Source: JAGNXB01 sp942490895
GTDB lineage: Bacteria > Bacteroidota > Bacteroidia > Chitinophagales > Saprospiraceae
Direction of reading: 5' to 3'
Length of the DNA: 64,000 nucleotides
Assembly (NCBI GenBank): GCA_942490895.1
Contig: CALNZC010000013.1
Span: 62,001-126,000 of the forward strand
The stretch's first letter is position 1, and the number at the start of each line of letters is the position of its first letter. Both the position numbers and the translations under genes were made by a program. The notes beneath the pieces are model-generated. The model made no database searches and was not told where the DNA came from. It worked only from the letters and a program-made list of their open reading frames with translations. Positions 1 through 8,485 of the stretch are shown here, piece after piece.

Positions 1-1
1 C

Positions 2-793
2 AAGGTTGGCCTGCGCATGGGCATCCTAAACGAAGCGATCATTCCATCTGAAAGCACGCAAAAACGTGCCTATCAGAAGGCCCTGGAAGCGGTCAGTAAA
101 TACCGTGATCTGGCCAGCCTGGAACAAGCCGCTACCGAAAATAGTGAACTGGTCGTTCAGACCAGTTCGGCCTTCCGTGCCAATGATTTTGCGCTCGGTG
201 TACTCGGGCAGGGATCCTCCATTCGAGATATCATTCGTTGGGCTTTCAAGCAGAGTTCTGTGGGAAGTATTTCTCCAGAAGTCTATGCCTTTGAAGATGA
301 ACAAGGAGGATATACAAACAGATACCTGGTTACCGGCTTGTCCTCCATTCGCCCTGAAGGAGATGCAAGTCTGGAGTCCGCTCGCACAGATCTGGAAATT
401 CTGGTTCGGAATCAGGCAAAAGGTAAAAAGATCGCCGAGCAGATCGCATCCAATTCAGATCTGAATAGCATCGCCCTGACATATTCCACAGCTGTGGATA
501 CGGCAAAGACCATGGGCTTTACAAGTTCTTTCCTGACCGGAATCGGCAATGAGCCTAAACTGATTGGAACTGTAGTCACAATGGATGCAGGTTCAACTTC
601 TGCTCCCATCGTTGGTAACAATGGCGTCTATGTCGCCAAAGTCATCAGCCGTCCAACAGAAGTACCACCAGCAAATGTGGCCTTGATTCGCCAGTCAATG
701 AAGATGCAAAAGTCGAATTCGTTAAACTTCAGATTTGTGGAGTCCTTGAAAAAGGGTGCAAAAATGGAAGACAACCGATCCAACTTCTTCTAA
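2..793 (+). CDS. PpiD/SurA-like periplasmic peptidyl-prolyl isomerase, C-terminal part (5' truncated)
   Basis: The frame is open from base 2, so the true start lies upstream of the window; the ATG at 17 is internal. About 263 residues remain. They resemble the C-terminal half of Bacteroidota PpiD-like chaperones: mixed alpha/beta sequence without cysteines, then a basic amphipathic tail that ends in the family-typical 'A-K-M-E-D-N-R' followed by Phe residues. PpiD-type proteins are anchored in the inner membrane and assist folding of exported proteins; the anchor and most of the parvulin domain would lie outside the window. A strong hairpin terminator follows 18 bp after the stop. It is separate from the SurA-type operon at 8.5-12.8 kb. 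Family assignment rests on the tail and general character, so confidence is moderate. Confidence 0.72.
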   Translation, partial: KVGLRMGILNEAIIPSESTQKRAYQKALEAVSKYRDLASLEQAATENSELVVQTSSAFRANDFALGVLGQGSSIRDIIRWAFKQSSVGSISPEVYAFEDEQGGYTNRYLVTGLSSIRPEGDASLESARTDLEILVRNQAKGKKIAEQIASNSDLNSIALTYSTAVDTAKTMGFTSSFLTGIGNEPKLIGTVVTMDAGSTSAPIVGNNGVYVAKVISRPTEVPPANVALIRQSMKMQKSNSLNFRFVESLKKGAKMEDNRSNFF

Positions 794-810
794 GAGACCA
801 AAAAGGAATA

Positions 811-848
811 AAAAAGCCGGAACAGTGAACCTGTTCCGGCTTTTTTTT
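811..848 (+). terminator. Rho-independent terminator of the PpiD-like gene
   Basis: A perfect 10-bp GC-rich stem (816-825 with 831-840) with a 5-nt loop is preceded by five A and followed by eight T, so it can work in both directions. It separates the plus-strand PpiD-like gene from the minus-strand thioredoxin gene that ends at 894. Confidence 0.9.
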
Positions 849-893
849 GGCCTGTTCAACCGGGCTTACACCTGAAGTCCGGAGCAGTTTAAA

Positions 894-1481
894 CTACTGT
901 TTTTCTGCCGTAGACCGAATGGCCGCATGAAGCGCTTCTTCATCACCGGGCCGGTATTTCCGTTTGTGATAGACAATCTCTCCCGATCCATTCAGCACAA
1001 AGGTTTGGGGTAACCCATTCAACCCTCCTGGCAGGATCCGGCTGAATTCCCGATGAACATCATTATACGCCAACCAGGGCCACTGACCTTCCTCAACTCT
1101 ACGAGTGAAGGCATCAAAATTCTTGGCAAAGTCCGTGGAGATGGCGACCAGGTTGAAATCTGTTTCCTTCAACCACTCCGGGACTTCCTTTTTCAAGGCT
1201 TCCAGTTCCATGCGGCACGGAAAACAGGTCGTCAACCAAAAGAGAAGGACTGTCGGTTTTCCATTGTTTGGAAATACCTGATCGGAGGTGGTCAACGTAC
1301 CATCAGCACGCTTCAGCTCGATATCATAGGGAAAAACAGACTGGATGTCTGCTGCGGGCCGGGCCGTTTCCATAATATAATTGGGGGTACGTGTCTTCAG
1401 GGCTTGCTCCTCGCCTTCCTGGGCGAACAGACTGAGGGTCAGAAGACTAAAGAGAAGTGTAGAGATCAATCGTTGCATCAT
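894..1481 (-). CDS. TlpA-type thioredoxin-fold protein, exported
   Basis: The 195-residue protein begins with a clear signal peptide (MMQRLISTLLFSLLTLSLFAQ) and continues into an AhpC-TSA/TlpA-like thioredoxin fold. The active-site dithiol is C-F-P-C in 'TTCFPCRMELEAL', and a 'GLPQTFVL' cis-proline segment lies near the C-terminus, as in TlpA/ResA reductases. It probably acts in the periplasm as a thiol-disulfide oxidoreductase. The start at 1481 was chosen because the open frame upstream overlaps the preceding TPR gene and lacks a signal sequence; a second ATG follows directly at 1478. It lies 4 bp downstream of the TPR lipoprotein gene, so the two are almost certainly co-transcribed. The substrate is unknown. 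Confidence 0.88.
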   Translation of the reverse strand: MMQRLISTLLFSLLTLSLFAQEGEEQALKTRTPNYIMETARPAADIQSVFPYDIELKRADGTLTTSDQVFPNNGKPTVLLFWLTTCFPCRMELEALKKEVPEWLKETDFNLVAISTDFAKNFDAFTRRVEEGQWPWLAYNDVHREFSRILPGGLNGLPQTFVLNGSGEIVYHKRKYRPGDEEALHAAIRSTAEKQ

Positions 1482-1485
1482 AAGG

Positions 1486-2487
1486 TTATTGCGTTTGCTG
1501 CAATTGGGCCAGGGCTTCTTTCGCCCGAGCCATAGAAGGATCCAGTAGCAAAGCCTGTTGGTAATCAGATATAGCACCATTCAGATCACCCAATTGTTCC
1601 AGCACATTTCCTCTAGCGAAGTAGGCCAGAGAACGGGTAGGGTCCACTTTCAGGGCAAGGTCAAATTGCTTTCGGGCATCTTGAAGACTATCCAATTCGA
1701 GGTAGATCAAACCGGAATTATAAATCGCATCTGCATATCGGGGATTGCGAAGTACCAGGTCTCGGTAGACTTCCAGAGCATCCTGGTATTGTCCCTGATC
1801 CTGTAAATACTCTGCCAGTGCATGGCGGGCATGATCACTTGTCGAATCCAGACGAACAGCTGTTTGAAAATAGCGCAAGGCCAGAGGTTTCTTTTCTACG
1901 CTCAATAATTTGCCGCATTCTATCCAGGCATCGATCAGATCCGGGTCCTGCTCTGTCGCTTCTTGAAATCGTTTGATCGCCTGAGGATTGTTGCCTTCCT
2001 CCCGATGAATCATTCCTGCCCAAAAGAGACCTTCTGCATTTTGTGGATCCAGGGTCATAATGCGGGCAATAGTTTCCTTGGCCGGATCGTAAAACTTCAG
2101 AATAAATTGAAATTCCACCAATTTCAGCAAGGTGGGTATGCGCTCGGGATATCGCTCTACCGCACTGTACAATGTGTTGATTGCCATTCGGGAATCATAA
2201 TAGTCCAGATAGACATCGGCAAGCAAGTGGTAGCTTTCAATATCCATACTGTCCAGGGTCAACGCCCTGTTGAGATCCAGAATAGCCTGATCATAAGCTT
2301 CCCGATCAGCATAAGCAATAGCTCGTTGTCGATACAACCGATGATCTTCAGGATGTTCCTGAATAGACTGGGTGATCTGGTCGATCTCCGGATATCCGGT
2401 GAGCGATACTGCAGTCTCCGTTGAATCAGTGGATTGACAGCCGGCGGTGAGGATAATCATCGCCAACAAGACAGGATAGATGCGCAT
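1486..2487 (-). CDS. TPR-repeat lipoprotein
   Basis: The 333-residue protein has a short signal peptide ending in a lipobox (L-T-A-G-C, Cys17), then consecutive 34-residue tetratricopeptide repeats to the C-terminus, with repeated Tyr/Ala/Leu/Pro signatures such as 'YHLLADVYLDYYDSR' and 'AYFARGNVLEQLGD'. It should be a membrane-anchored periplasmic scaffold that binds partner proteins. It forms a two-gene operon with the downstream thioredoxin-like gene (4 bp apart), which suggests the pair works together, possibly on redox maintenance of envelope proteins, but the partner is not evident. A consensus -7 box lies 6 bp upstream of the start. Confidence 0.85.
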   Translation of the reverse strand: MRIYPVLLAMIILTAGCQSTDSTETAVSLTGYPEIDQITQSIQEHPEDHRLYRQRAIAYADREAYDQAILDLNRALTLDSMDIESYHLLADVYLDYYDSRMAINTLYSAVERYPERIPTLLKLVEFQFILKFYDPAKETIARIMTLDPQNAEGLFWAGMIHREEGNNPQAIKRFQEATEQDPDLIDAWIECGKLLSVEKKPLALRYFQTAVRLDSTSDHARHALAEYLQDQGQYQDALEVYRDLVLRNPRYADAIYNSGLIYLELDSLQDARKQFDLALKVDPTRSLAYFARGNVLEQLGDLNGAISDYQQALLLDPSMARAKEALAQLQQTQ

Positions 2488-2493
2488 ATGTTA

Positions 2494-2501
2494 CAAAAAT
2501 A
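2494..2501 (-). promoter_or_regulatory. -7 promoter element (TATTTTTG) for the TPR lipoprotein operon
   Basis: On the minus strand this octamer matches the Bacteroidota TAnnTTTG -7 consensus and ends 6 bp before the ATG at 2487, giving an almost leaderless transcript. No clear -33 TTG is seen at the usual distance. Confidence 0.6.
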
Positions 2502-2648
2502 GACCTTTTGCAAGATCCTTGTATTTCTATAACCAATCCGCTTTTTGAATCAATTTTCATTGGAATTGACCGGATATGGCCAAAAACAGGGCCTGACAGG
2601 CAGCGAATACTGGCCTCATTCCGTTAAACGCAGTACCTTGTCTATGGT

Positions 2649-3200
2649 ATGGATGTTTCTCTTCATCTGTCTGTGGACGAGCCCGATTTGATCGCCGCTT
2701 GTGTCCGGCAAGAGCGCTGGGCACAGCAGCGGGTGTATGAGGAATATTATAGCAAAATGATGGGTGTATGTCTTCGTTACGCCAGTTTGGAAGACGAAGC
2801 ACTGGATATGTTGCACGAGGGCTTTATCAAAGTCTTCCGCTATATCTCCAAATATAAGCCCGGGACATCCCTTCAGGCCTGGATCCGGACCATCATCGTC
2901 AACACCTGTATCGATCATTATCGTCGGAATAATCGACGGCGGACAGATGACCTGGACCAGATCCAGACCCTGTCCAACGGAGACACTTCGGCACTGGATA
3001 TGATCTCTGCTGAAGAGATCCTCAGTCTGGTTCGGGATTTGTCACCAGCCTATCGGATGGTGTTCAACCTGTATATCCTCGAAGGGTATTCGCATAAAGA
3101 GATTGCCTCCATGCTGGATATAACAGAGAGTACCTCTCGATCAAATCTGGTGAAGGCCCGATTAAAATTGCAGCACGCAATTAAACGTAAATGGCATTGA
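2649..3200 (+). CDS. ECF-type RNA polymerase sigma factor (sigma-70 family)
   Basis: The 183-residue protein has the two ECF domains. Region 2 spans roughly residues 20-85, with 'DMLHEGFIKVF' and 'SLQAWIRTIIVN' as -10 recognition and core-binding signatures. Region 4 spans about 118-180, with the helix-turn-helix 'GYSHKEIASMLDITESTSRSNL'-like segment. A short basic linker (RRNNRRR) joins them. ECF factors direct RNA polymerase to envelope-response promoters. The stop codon overlaps the next start (TGATG), so its translation is coupled to the membrane-barrel protein that follows, the likely anti-sigma partner. It is divergent from the TPR lipoprotein operon across 161 bp. The target regulon cannot be told from the sequence. 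Confidence 0.93.
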   Translation: MDVSLHLSVDEPDLIAACVRQERWAQQRVYEEYYSKMMGVCLRYASLEDEALDMLHEGFIKVFRYISKYKPGTSLQAWIRTIIVNTCIDHYRRNNRRRTDDLDQIQTLSNGDTSALDMISAEEILSLVRDLSPAYRMVFNLYILEGYSHKEIASMLDITESTSRSNLVKARLKLQHAIKRKWH

Positions 3201-4597
3201 TGAAGAACTTTGACCGCTGGATAAAAAGTGAATTGGACCAACATGAGGCATCCCGTCCGGATGCTGCCTGGGATCAGTTTGCCTCCAAGCTGGAACAAGC
3301 CGAAGTTCAGAATACTGAAGATGCCCAATTTGACCAGGCACTGAAGACTAAACTTGAGCAGTTTCAGACACAGTATGAGCCATCACACTGGCAACTGTTC
3401 CGCCAGTCTCTGGAAAGACAAGCCCGTCAACGGGCAGATATGCTGCGACTTAAAGTGGTAGAAGCAGCCCTCTTTTTGCTCATTCTGCTCACCCTGTGGA
3501 ATCTGAATGCACCCGAGTACCGCCCTGACAATGTTCGCTTGCCGATTGCCAGCTTGCCTGATGTCCAATCCGGTCCAACCAACACACTGCTAAGTGAAAC
3601 TGCACCTGTAGGAATCCTGGATGGTTCTGCAGCGCAATCTGCACCCCCTTCCATTGCCGCCGTTGCCGGCAATGGGTTCACCCCCACAAACACTCCGCTT
3701 CAAGCCTCCAAACCCTTGAGCACATTGAAGCAAAATGAACTATTTGCGGTCATGCCCATCCAGGATCTGGAAACGAGGATCCCCAATTCAGAAGAAATCG
3801 TCTTTAATGATCGGCAGACAGCATCTCGGGTAGACCTGTTGTCGTCCAACCTTCCCCAGCTTATCCAATCACCCATTGCCTTGACATCCTTGCCCGTCTC
3901 TACAGAAGCGAATATTCGACACCGGGTGAGTATGGGTATCAACGGAGACATCAACTATGTGATGACGCCCTACGATCAATTGCTGGTAAAAAAGGGATAT
4001 GATCAATTGGTCTCCGGTTATGGAGGAGCCATCGGATACGCTGTAGAGGGACCAAAGTGGGGCTTCCGTACCTCTCTGGCCTATCACCGCAAGTACTATT
4101 TGCCAAAACCTTATACTGAAGTATTTGACGGTGACATCCAGCGGGGCTATTTCAGTGAGACCCTTCGGGATATTGAACTCAATCTGTTGAGTCTGTCTGT
4201 TCTCGGACAACGGAGCTTAACCCGGGTCAATCGTTGGCATGCCTATGGCTTGATCGGTGGTACAGCACACCTGGCTTTTCAGGCGAACTATGACAGAAAA
4301 CAATCCTATACACCGGGGGCGGACCCAAATCCAAATGGCGTCACACCCGAACCCACTACGGATTCCAAAACCAGCTTGAAAAGATATGCCGATGGTTTTT
4401 TTGAGGGCGGAACGCTGGCCGAGAATTCCTATCTAACTTTAGATCTCGGTGTGGGTTTGGAACGGCACCTGTCTGGAAGAACCAGTCTCTTCATTGAACC
4501 TGTCTACCAACATAATCCTTTCCAGAAATCTCTGGGCCCCAATAAAGACAGGATCAATACCTTAAGTATCTCTATCGGCGCAAGGATCGACCTCTAG
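3200..4597 (+). CDS. Membrane-anchored outer-membrane beta-barrel-like protein, candidate anti-sigma/envelope sensor
   Basis: The 465-residue protein has three parts. A charged N-terminal ~80 residues, presumably cytoplasmic, carries an imperfect duplication of a 'W-x2-F-x2-K/S-L-E' helix motif. One hydrophobic helix follows at about 84-102 ('VVEAALFLLILLTLW'). After it comes a low-complexity Pro/Thr/Ser linker and, from about 235, a barrel-like domain of alternating hydrophobic strands ('GINGDINYVMTPYDQL' to the terminal 'LSISIGARIDL'). An ATG at 3191 in frame is an alternative start; 3200 gives a TGATG overlap with the sigma gene. In Bacteroidota such proteins often follow an ECF factor and are annotated as outer membrane beta-barrel proteins. 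The cytoplasmic-helix-barrel order suggests an envelope-spanning regulator, which is inference. Confidence 0.72.
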   Translation: MKNFDRWIKSELDQHEASRPDAAWDQFASKLEQAEVQNTEDAQFDQALKTKLEQFQTQYEPSHWQLFRQSLERQARQRADMLRLKVVEAALFLLILLTLWNLNAPEYRPDNVRLPIASLPDVQSGPTNTLLSETAPVGILDGSAAQSAPPSIAAVAGNGFTPTNTPLQASKPLSTLKQNELFAVMPIQDLETRIPNSEEIVFNDRQTASRVDLLSSNLPQLIQSPIALTSLPVSTEANIRHRVSMGINGDINYVMTPYDQLLVKKGYDQLVSGYGGAIGYAVEGPKWGFRTSLAYHRKYYLPKPYTEVFDGDIQRGYFSETLRDIELNLLSLSVLGQRSLTRVNRWHAYGLIGGTAHLAFQANYDRKQSYTPGADPNPNGVTPEPTTDSKTSLKRYADGFFEGGTLAENSYLTLDLGVGLERHLSGRTSLFIEPVYQHNPFQKSLGPNKDRINTLSISIGARIDL

Positions 4598-4620
4598 GAA
4601 TCGGATCCACTCGCATTACC

Positions 4621-4628
4621 TACCTTTG
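4621..4628 (+). promoter_or_regulatory. -7 promoter element (TACCTTTG) for purD-murF/alr
   Basis: A perfect TAnnTTTG match ends 10 bp before the purD ATG at 4639, giving a very short leader. Confidence 0.72.
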
Positions 4629-4638
4629 ACAAAAAGTT

Positions 4639-5913
4639 ATGAAGGTCCTCCTGCTAGGTGGCGGTGGGCGAGAACATGCTCTCGCCTGGAAGATTTCTTC
4701 CAGCCCATCCTGCGAGCAACTCTACATTGCCCCAGGGAATCCGGGAACCGCTCAGTGCGGTCAGAATGTCGAACTGAACCCCCTCGATTTTGAATCCGTA
4801 GCCACCTTTTGTGTATCCAAACAGATTGACCTTGTCCTGGTCGGTCCGGAGGAACCTTTGGTCAAAGGGGTCACCGACTTCTTACGGCAGGATCCCGCAC
4901 TATCCAACCTGATCATTTGCGGCCCGGATGCTGCTGGCGCACGACTGGAAGGAAGCAAGGCTTTCGCCAAAGCCTTTATGTCTGAATGTGACATCCCCAC
5001 CGCACGGTATGGTGAATTTTCGCGGGAGCAGGAACAAGAGGCCATTCAATTTCTGGACACGTTCACTCCACCTTATGTGATCAAAGCCGACGGTCTTGCA
5101 GCGGGTAAAGGTGTTCTGATTTGCGATCAAAAGGAAGAAGCTGCAGCAGCTATCACGGGCATGTTTGCCGGTGAATTTGGTGAAGCAGGCCACACCATCG
5201 TTCTGGAAGAATTTTTGGATGGTATCGAGTTCTCTGTTTTTGCCCTGACCGACGGATATCATGCATGCTTGCTCCCCATCGCCAAGGATTATAAACGCAT
5301 TGGCGAGGGCGATACCGGGCCCAATACCGGAGGGATGGGGGCTGTCAGTCCGGTTCCCTTTGTCACTGATGACCTGATTGAAAAAGTACGCACACGCATT
5401 GTCACACGAACAGTCAATGGGTTGTTATCACACGGGATCGTTTACCAGGGATTTCTGTTTATCGGTTTGATCCTGGTCAAGGGCGAACCCTATGTGATCG
5501 AGTATAATTGTCGGATGGGTGACCCCGAAACAGAGGTGGTTATGCCCCGGCTGAAGACGGACTTTCTCGATCTCATGGTCGCCATGCATGAACAGCGATT
5601 GGATGGCATCCAGATAGATATGGATCCCCGAACAGTCGTGACCATTATGCTGGTCTCTGGCGGATATCCCGGCTCCTACGCAAAGGGAATACCCATTCAC
5701 GGGTTACCAAACGAAGCACAATCGGATACGCTGGTCTTTCATGCAGGTACCCGCATGGAAAAGGAACAGTTGGTGACCAATGGAGGACGAGTCCTGGCGT
5801 GTACTGCCTTTGGACAGAATCTGGAACAAGCCCGAAAAGGTGCTTATGATCTGGTGAAAAAGATCAGTTTTGATCAGGTGAACTATCGCAACGATATCGG
5901 ATCGGATCTCTGA
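4639..5913 (+). CDS. purD: Phosphoribosylamine-glycine ligase (GAR synthetase)
   Basis: The 424-residue protein has the usual length and all PurD hallmarks: N-terminal 'VLLLGGGGREHALAWK', ATP-grasp 'VIKADGLAAGKGV' (about residues 149-161), 'NTGGMGA', and the metal/nucleotide-binding 'EYNCRMGDPETEVVMPRL'. It joins 5-phosphoribosylamine and glycine with ATP hydrolysis, the second step of de novo purine synthesis, in the cytoplasm. The start directly follows a consensus -7 box. Its stop overlaps the next start by one base (TGATG), so it is translationally coupled to the MurF-Alr fusion; the link looks like co-expression rather than a shared pathway. Confidence 0.97.
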   Translation: MKVLLLGGGGREHALAWKISSSPSCEQLYIAPGNPGTAQCGQNVELNPLDFESVATFCVSKQIDLVLVGPEEPLVKGVTDFLRQDPALSNLIICGPDAAGARLEGSKAFAKAFMSECDIPTARYGEFSREQEQEAIQFLDTFTPPYVIKADGLAAGKGVLICDQKEEAAAAITGMFAGEFGEAGHTIVLEEFLDGIEFSVFALTDGYHACLLPIAKDYKRIGEGDTGPNTGGMGAVSPVPFVTDDLIEKVRTRIVTRTVNGLLSHGIVYQGFLFIGLILVKGEPYVIEYNCRMGDPETEVVMPRLKTDFLDLMVAMHEQRLDGIQIDMDPRTVVTIMLVSGGYPGSYAKGIPIHGLPNEAQSDTLVFHAGTRMEKEQLVTNGGRVLACTAFGQNLEQARKGAYDLVKKISFDQVNYRNDIGSDL

Positions 5914-8369
5914 TGGAAGGCGGACTAGACAGCGGACATATTTCCATAGGACAGTGGTTGCCGTCTGATCCTGAACGTCATGTCTTCAGCCGGGTGTCCA
6001 CTGATAGTCGGACTTTGTTCCAACCCGCTACCACATTATTCTTTTGCCTGAGAGGTCCCCGACATGATGGCCACCTTTATCAACAGGATGCCTGGGAAAA
6101 AGGTGTCCGGCATTTTGTTGTGGATACAATTCCCGAGAGTCCCCTTCCAGAAACAGCCTATCTGCTGGTCCAGGATACCCTGACTGCACTACAACAATTG
6201 GCAAAGGGGCATCGAGAGCAATACCAGTATCCTGTCATTGGCATCACCGGTAGCAATGGCAAAACCACAGTCAAAGAGTGGCTCTATCATATCCTCAAAG
6301 ATGAGGCGGGAATCATCCGCAGTCCCCGCAGTTTTAACAGCCAGATCGGTGTGCCCTTGTCCCTGACCATGATGGGTGCCGAACATCAACTCGCCCTCAT
6401 TGAAGCTGGAATTTCCCGACCCGGGGAAATGGAAAAACTTCAAGCATTGATCCAACCGGATATCGGCATCCTCACCAGCCTGGGAAGTGCCCATGATGAA
6501 GGGTTTTCAGATCAGGAAAGCAAACTCCGCGAGAAACTGATCTTATTCAAAGACTGTAAGAACTTGATCTTGCCGGCTTCTATCGTCGAAGAATATCCAA
6601 AATCCTTCGCCTCGCTGTCATCCCGATTAGTCACCTGGTCTGAATCCGAGCCAGCAGATTTGCACATTCTCAGACGAAGGGAATTGGACCATCGCCAGGA
6701 AGTCAGGTTTCGCTTTCAGGACCAGGAAGGCCTGGTCATCCTCCCTCAAAGTGATGATGCTTCCTTCGCCAATGCGATGACCTGCCTGCTCACAGCCTTG
6801 GTCTACGGCGTGGATCTGCTTCAGATTTGTGATCGCATTCGGACGTTGTCTGGATTGTCCATGCGCCTCGAATCCAGAGAGGGTTGGAATGGCAACCTGA
6901 TCATCAATGACTATTACAATGCCGATCTTGAAGGTGTACGCATAGCCTTTTCCTTTCTGAATCAACGTCGCGGCAAACGCTCTGCCTGGATCATACTTTC
7001 TGATCTGGATGATACCGGCCTGAGTACGTTTGATCTGGTGCAGCGCATCGCTGTACTTTTGCGAGACACACCGTTTCAGCGGCTTTCCTGTATAGGCACC
7101 CAGGGTCCGGAGTTGATCCGAGAACTGGGCAACCCACTGGAGGCCACCTGGTATCCGGATGTCCGGACATTCCTGGAAAACAATGATTTTCAATCAGTCG
7201 GAGACACGGCTATCCTGATCAAAGGGGCTCGTCGATTTGCCCTGGAGGAGATCAGTCGTAAACTGACCCGATTTGTTCATCGCACCCGGCTGGAAGTGAA
7301 TCTGACAGCCCTGTCCAACAACCTCAAGGCATACGCAGAGCAATTGCGACCGACTACGAAGATCATGGTCATGGTCAAAGCCTCGGCCTATGGAAGTGGT
7401 AGTGCAGATATTGCCCGTTTGCTGGATTTTCAACGCGTACATTATCTCGGTGTCGCTTATGCGGATGAAGGCGTAGAGTTGAGACAGGCCGGGCTCCAAT
7501 TGCCCATCATGGTCATGAATCCGGATGAATCCAGTTTTGCCAGTATTATCCAACATCGTCTTGAGCCCGAGATCCATTCCATGGATCAACTCCGACAGTT
7601 TTTAAATTTTCTGAGCCCTGTCGATCCGGTTACACCGATCCATTTGAAGGTCGAAACCGGAATGCACCGACTCGGATTTGAAGAGCACGAACTCCCCGCT
7701 CTCATCGACATGCTCTCCGGCCTGGAACAGGTCTATATTTCGTCCTGTTTCACCCACTTGTCTTCCAGTGAAAACGAAGCACATGACGACTTCACTCACC
7801 AACAGGCCGCACGTTTTACACACTTCACGGATCGATTAATCGAGGTATTGGGATACACGCCGATGCGCCATATCCTGAATTCGGCCGGAATTGAACGTTT
7901 TCCTGAATACCATTTTGATATGGTCCGCCTCGGCATCGGGCTGTATGGTCTGGGCAATAAAGCGACAGACACGTTTCAGCCTGCCCTAGCGCTGAAGACC
8001 CATATTGCCCGCATTCACCTTGTACCTGCTGGAGACTCGGTCGGTTATGGACGAAAAGGAATAGCACCAGTTGAACGGACCATCGCCACCTTGGGTATCG
8101 GTTATGCAGATGGATTGCTCCGTCTGGCTGGCGAGGGCCATTTTTCAGTGCGTATTCACAATCAGCTCGCGCCCACGGTCGGGGCAATATGTATGGATAT
8201 GTGTATGGTTGATATCAGCCATATTCCACAGGTAACCGTTGGGGATGAAGCCATTCTATTTGATGAACACTACCCAGTTACTCATTTGGCCCAAAGCTTG
8301 CAAACAGTCCCATATGAGGTCCTGACCAACATTTCACCTCGTGTGAATCGGATCTACTACCACGAATAG
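5913..8369 (+). CDS. Bifunctional MurF ligase / alanine racemase fusion
   Basis: The 818-residue protein is a natural fusion. Residues ~1-455 are UDP-N-acetylmuramoyl-tripeptide:D-alanyl-D-alanine ligase (MurF), with the Mur-ligase P-loop 'GITGSNGKTT' at 110-119 and 'NDYYNADLEG' for substrate binding. Residues ~460-818 are a PLP-dependent alanine racemase: Lys489 in 'VKASAYGSG' is the PLP lysine, Tyr712 in 'GYGRKG' the likely catalytic tyrosine, and 'CMDMCMVDIS' matches the conserved C-terminal signature. The racemase makes D-Ala and MurF adds D-Ala-D-Ala to the peptidoglycan precursor, so two steps of the same branch share one polypeptide. The fusion is established in Bacteroidota. In most alanine racemases the lysine motif reads VKADAYGHG; the Ser substitutions here appear characteristic of the fused group. 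Confidence 0.95.
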   Translation: MEGGLDSGHISIGQWLPSDPERHVFSRVSTDSRTLFQPATTLFFCLRGPRHDGHLYQQDAWEKGVRHFVVDTIPESPLPETAYLLVQDTLTALQQLAKGHREQYQYPVIGITGSNGKTTVKEWLYHILKDEAGIIRSPRSFNSQIGVPLSLTMMGAEHQLALIEAGISRPGEMEKLQALIQPDIGILTSLGSAHDEGFSDQESKLREKLILFKDCKNLILPASIVEEYPKSFASLSSRLVTWSESEPADLHILRRRELDHRQEVRFRFQDQEGLVILPQSDDASFANAMTCLLTALVYGVDLLQICDRIRTLSGLSMRLESREGWNGNLIINDYYNADLEGVRIAFSFLNQRRGKRSAWIILSDLDDTGLSTFDLVQRIAVLLRDTPFQRLSCIGTQGPELIRELGNPLEATWYPDVRTFLENNDFQSVGDTAILIKGARRFALEEISRKLTRFVHRTRLEVNLTALSNNLKAYAEQLRPTTKIMVMVKASAYGSGSADIARLLDFQRVHYLGVAYADEGVELRQAGLQLPIMVMNPDESSFASIIQHRLEPEIHSMDQLRQFLNFLSPVDPVTPIHLKVETGMHRLGFEEHELPALIDMLSGLEQVYISSCFTHLSSSENEAHDDFTHQQAARFTHFTDRLIEVLGYTPMRHILNSAGIERFPEYHFDMVRLGIGLYGLGNKATDTFQPALALKTHIARIHLVPAGDSVGYGRKGIAPVERTIATLGIGYADGLLRLAGEGHFSVRIHNQLAPTVGAICMDMCMVDISHIPQVTVGDEAILFDEHYPVTHLAQSLQTVPYEVLTNISPRVNRIYYHE

Positions 8370-8444
8370 GGCAATAAACACAACATTCCGTGTAAATAGA
8401 AAGTTATCGAAGCCGAAATAGCCTCGTCAGCAGGGCACATTTCG

Positions 8445-8452
8445 TACTTTTG
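8445..8452 (+). promoter_or_regulatory. -7 promoter element (TACTTTTG) for the SurA/PPIase operon
   Basis: A perfect TAnnTTTG match lies 33 bp upstream of the ATG at 8486. A TTG start at 8450 in the same frame lies inside this element, which argues against the longer reading frame. Confidence 0.65.
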
Positions 8453-8485
8453 CCGCTTGTCTGTTTGAACAAAACCGCAGTTATC

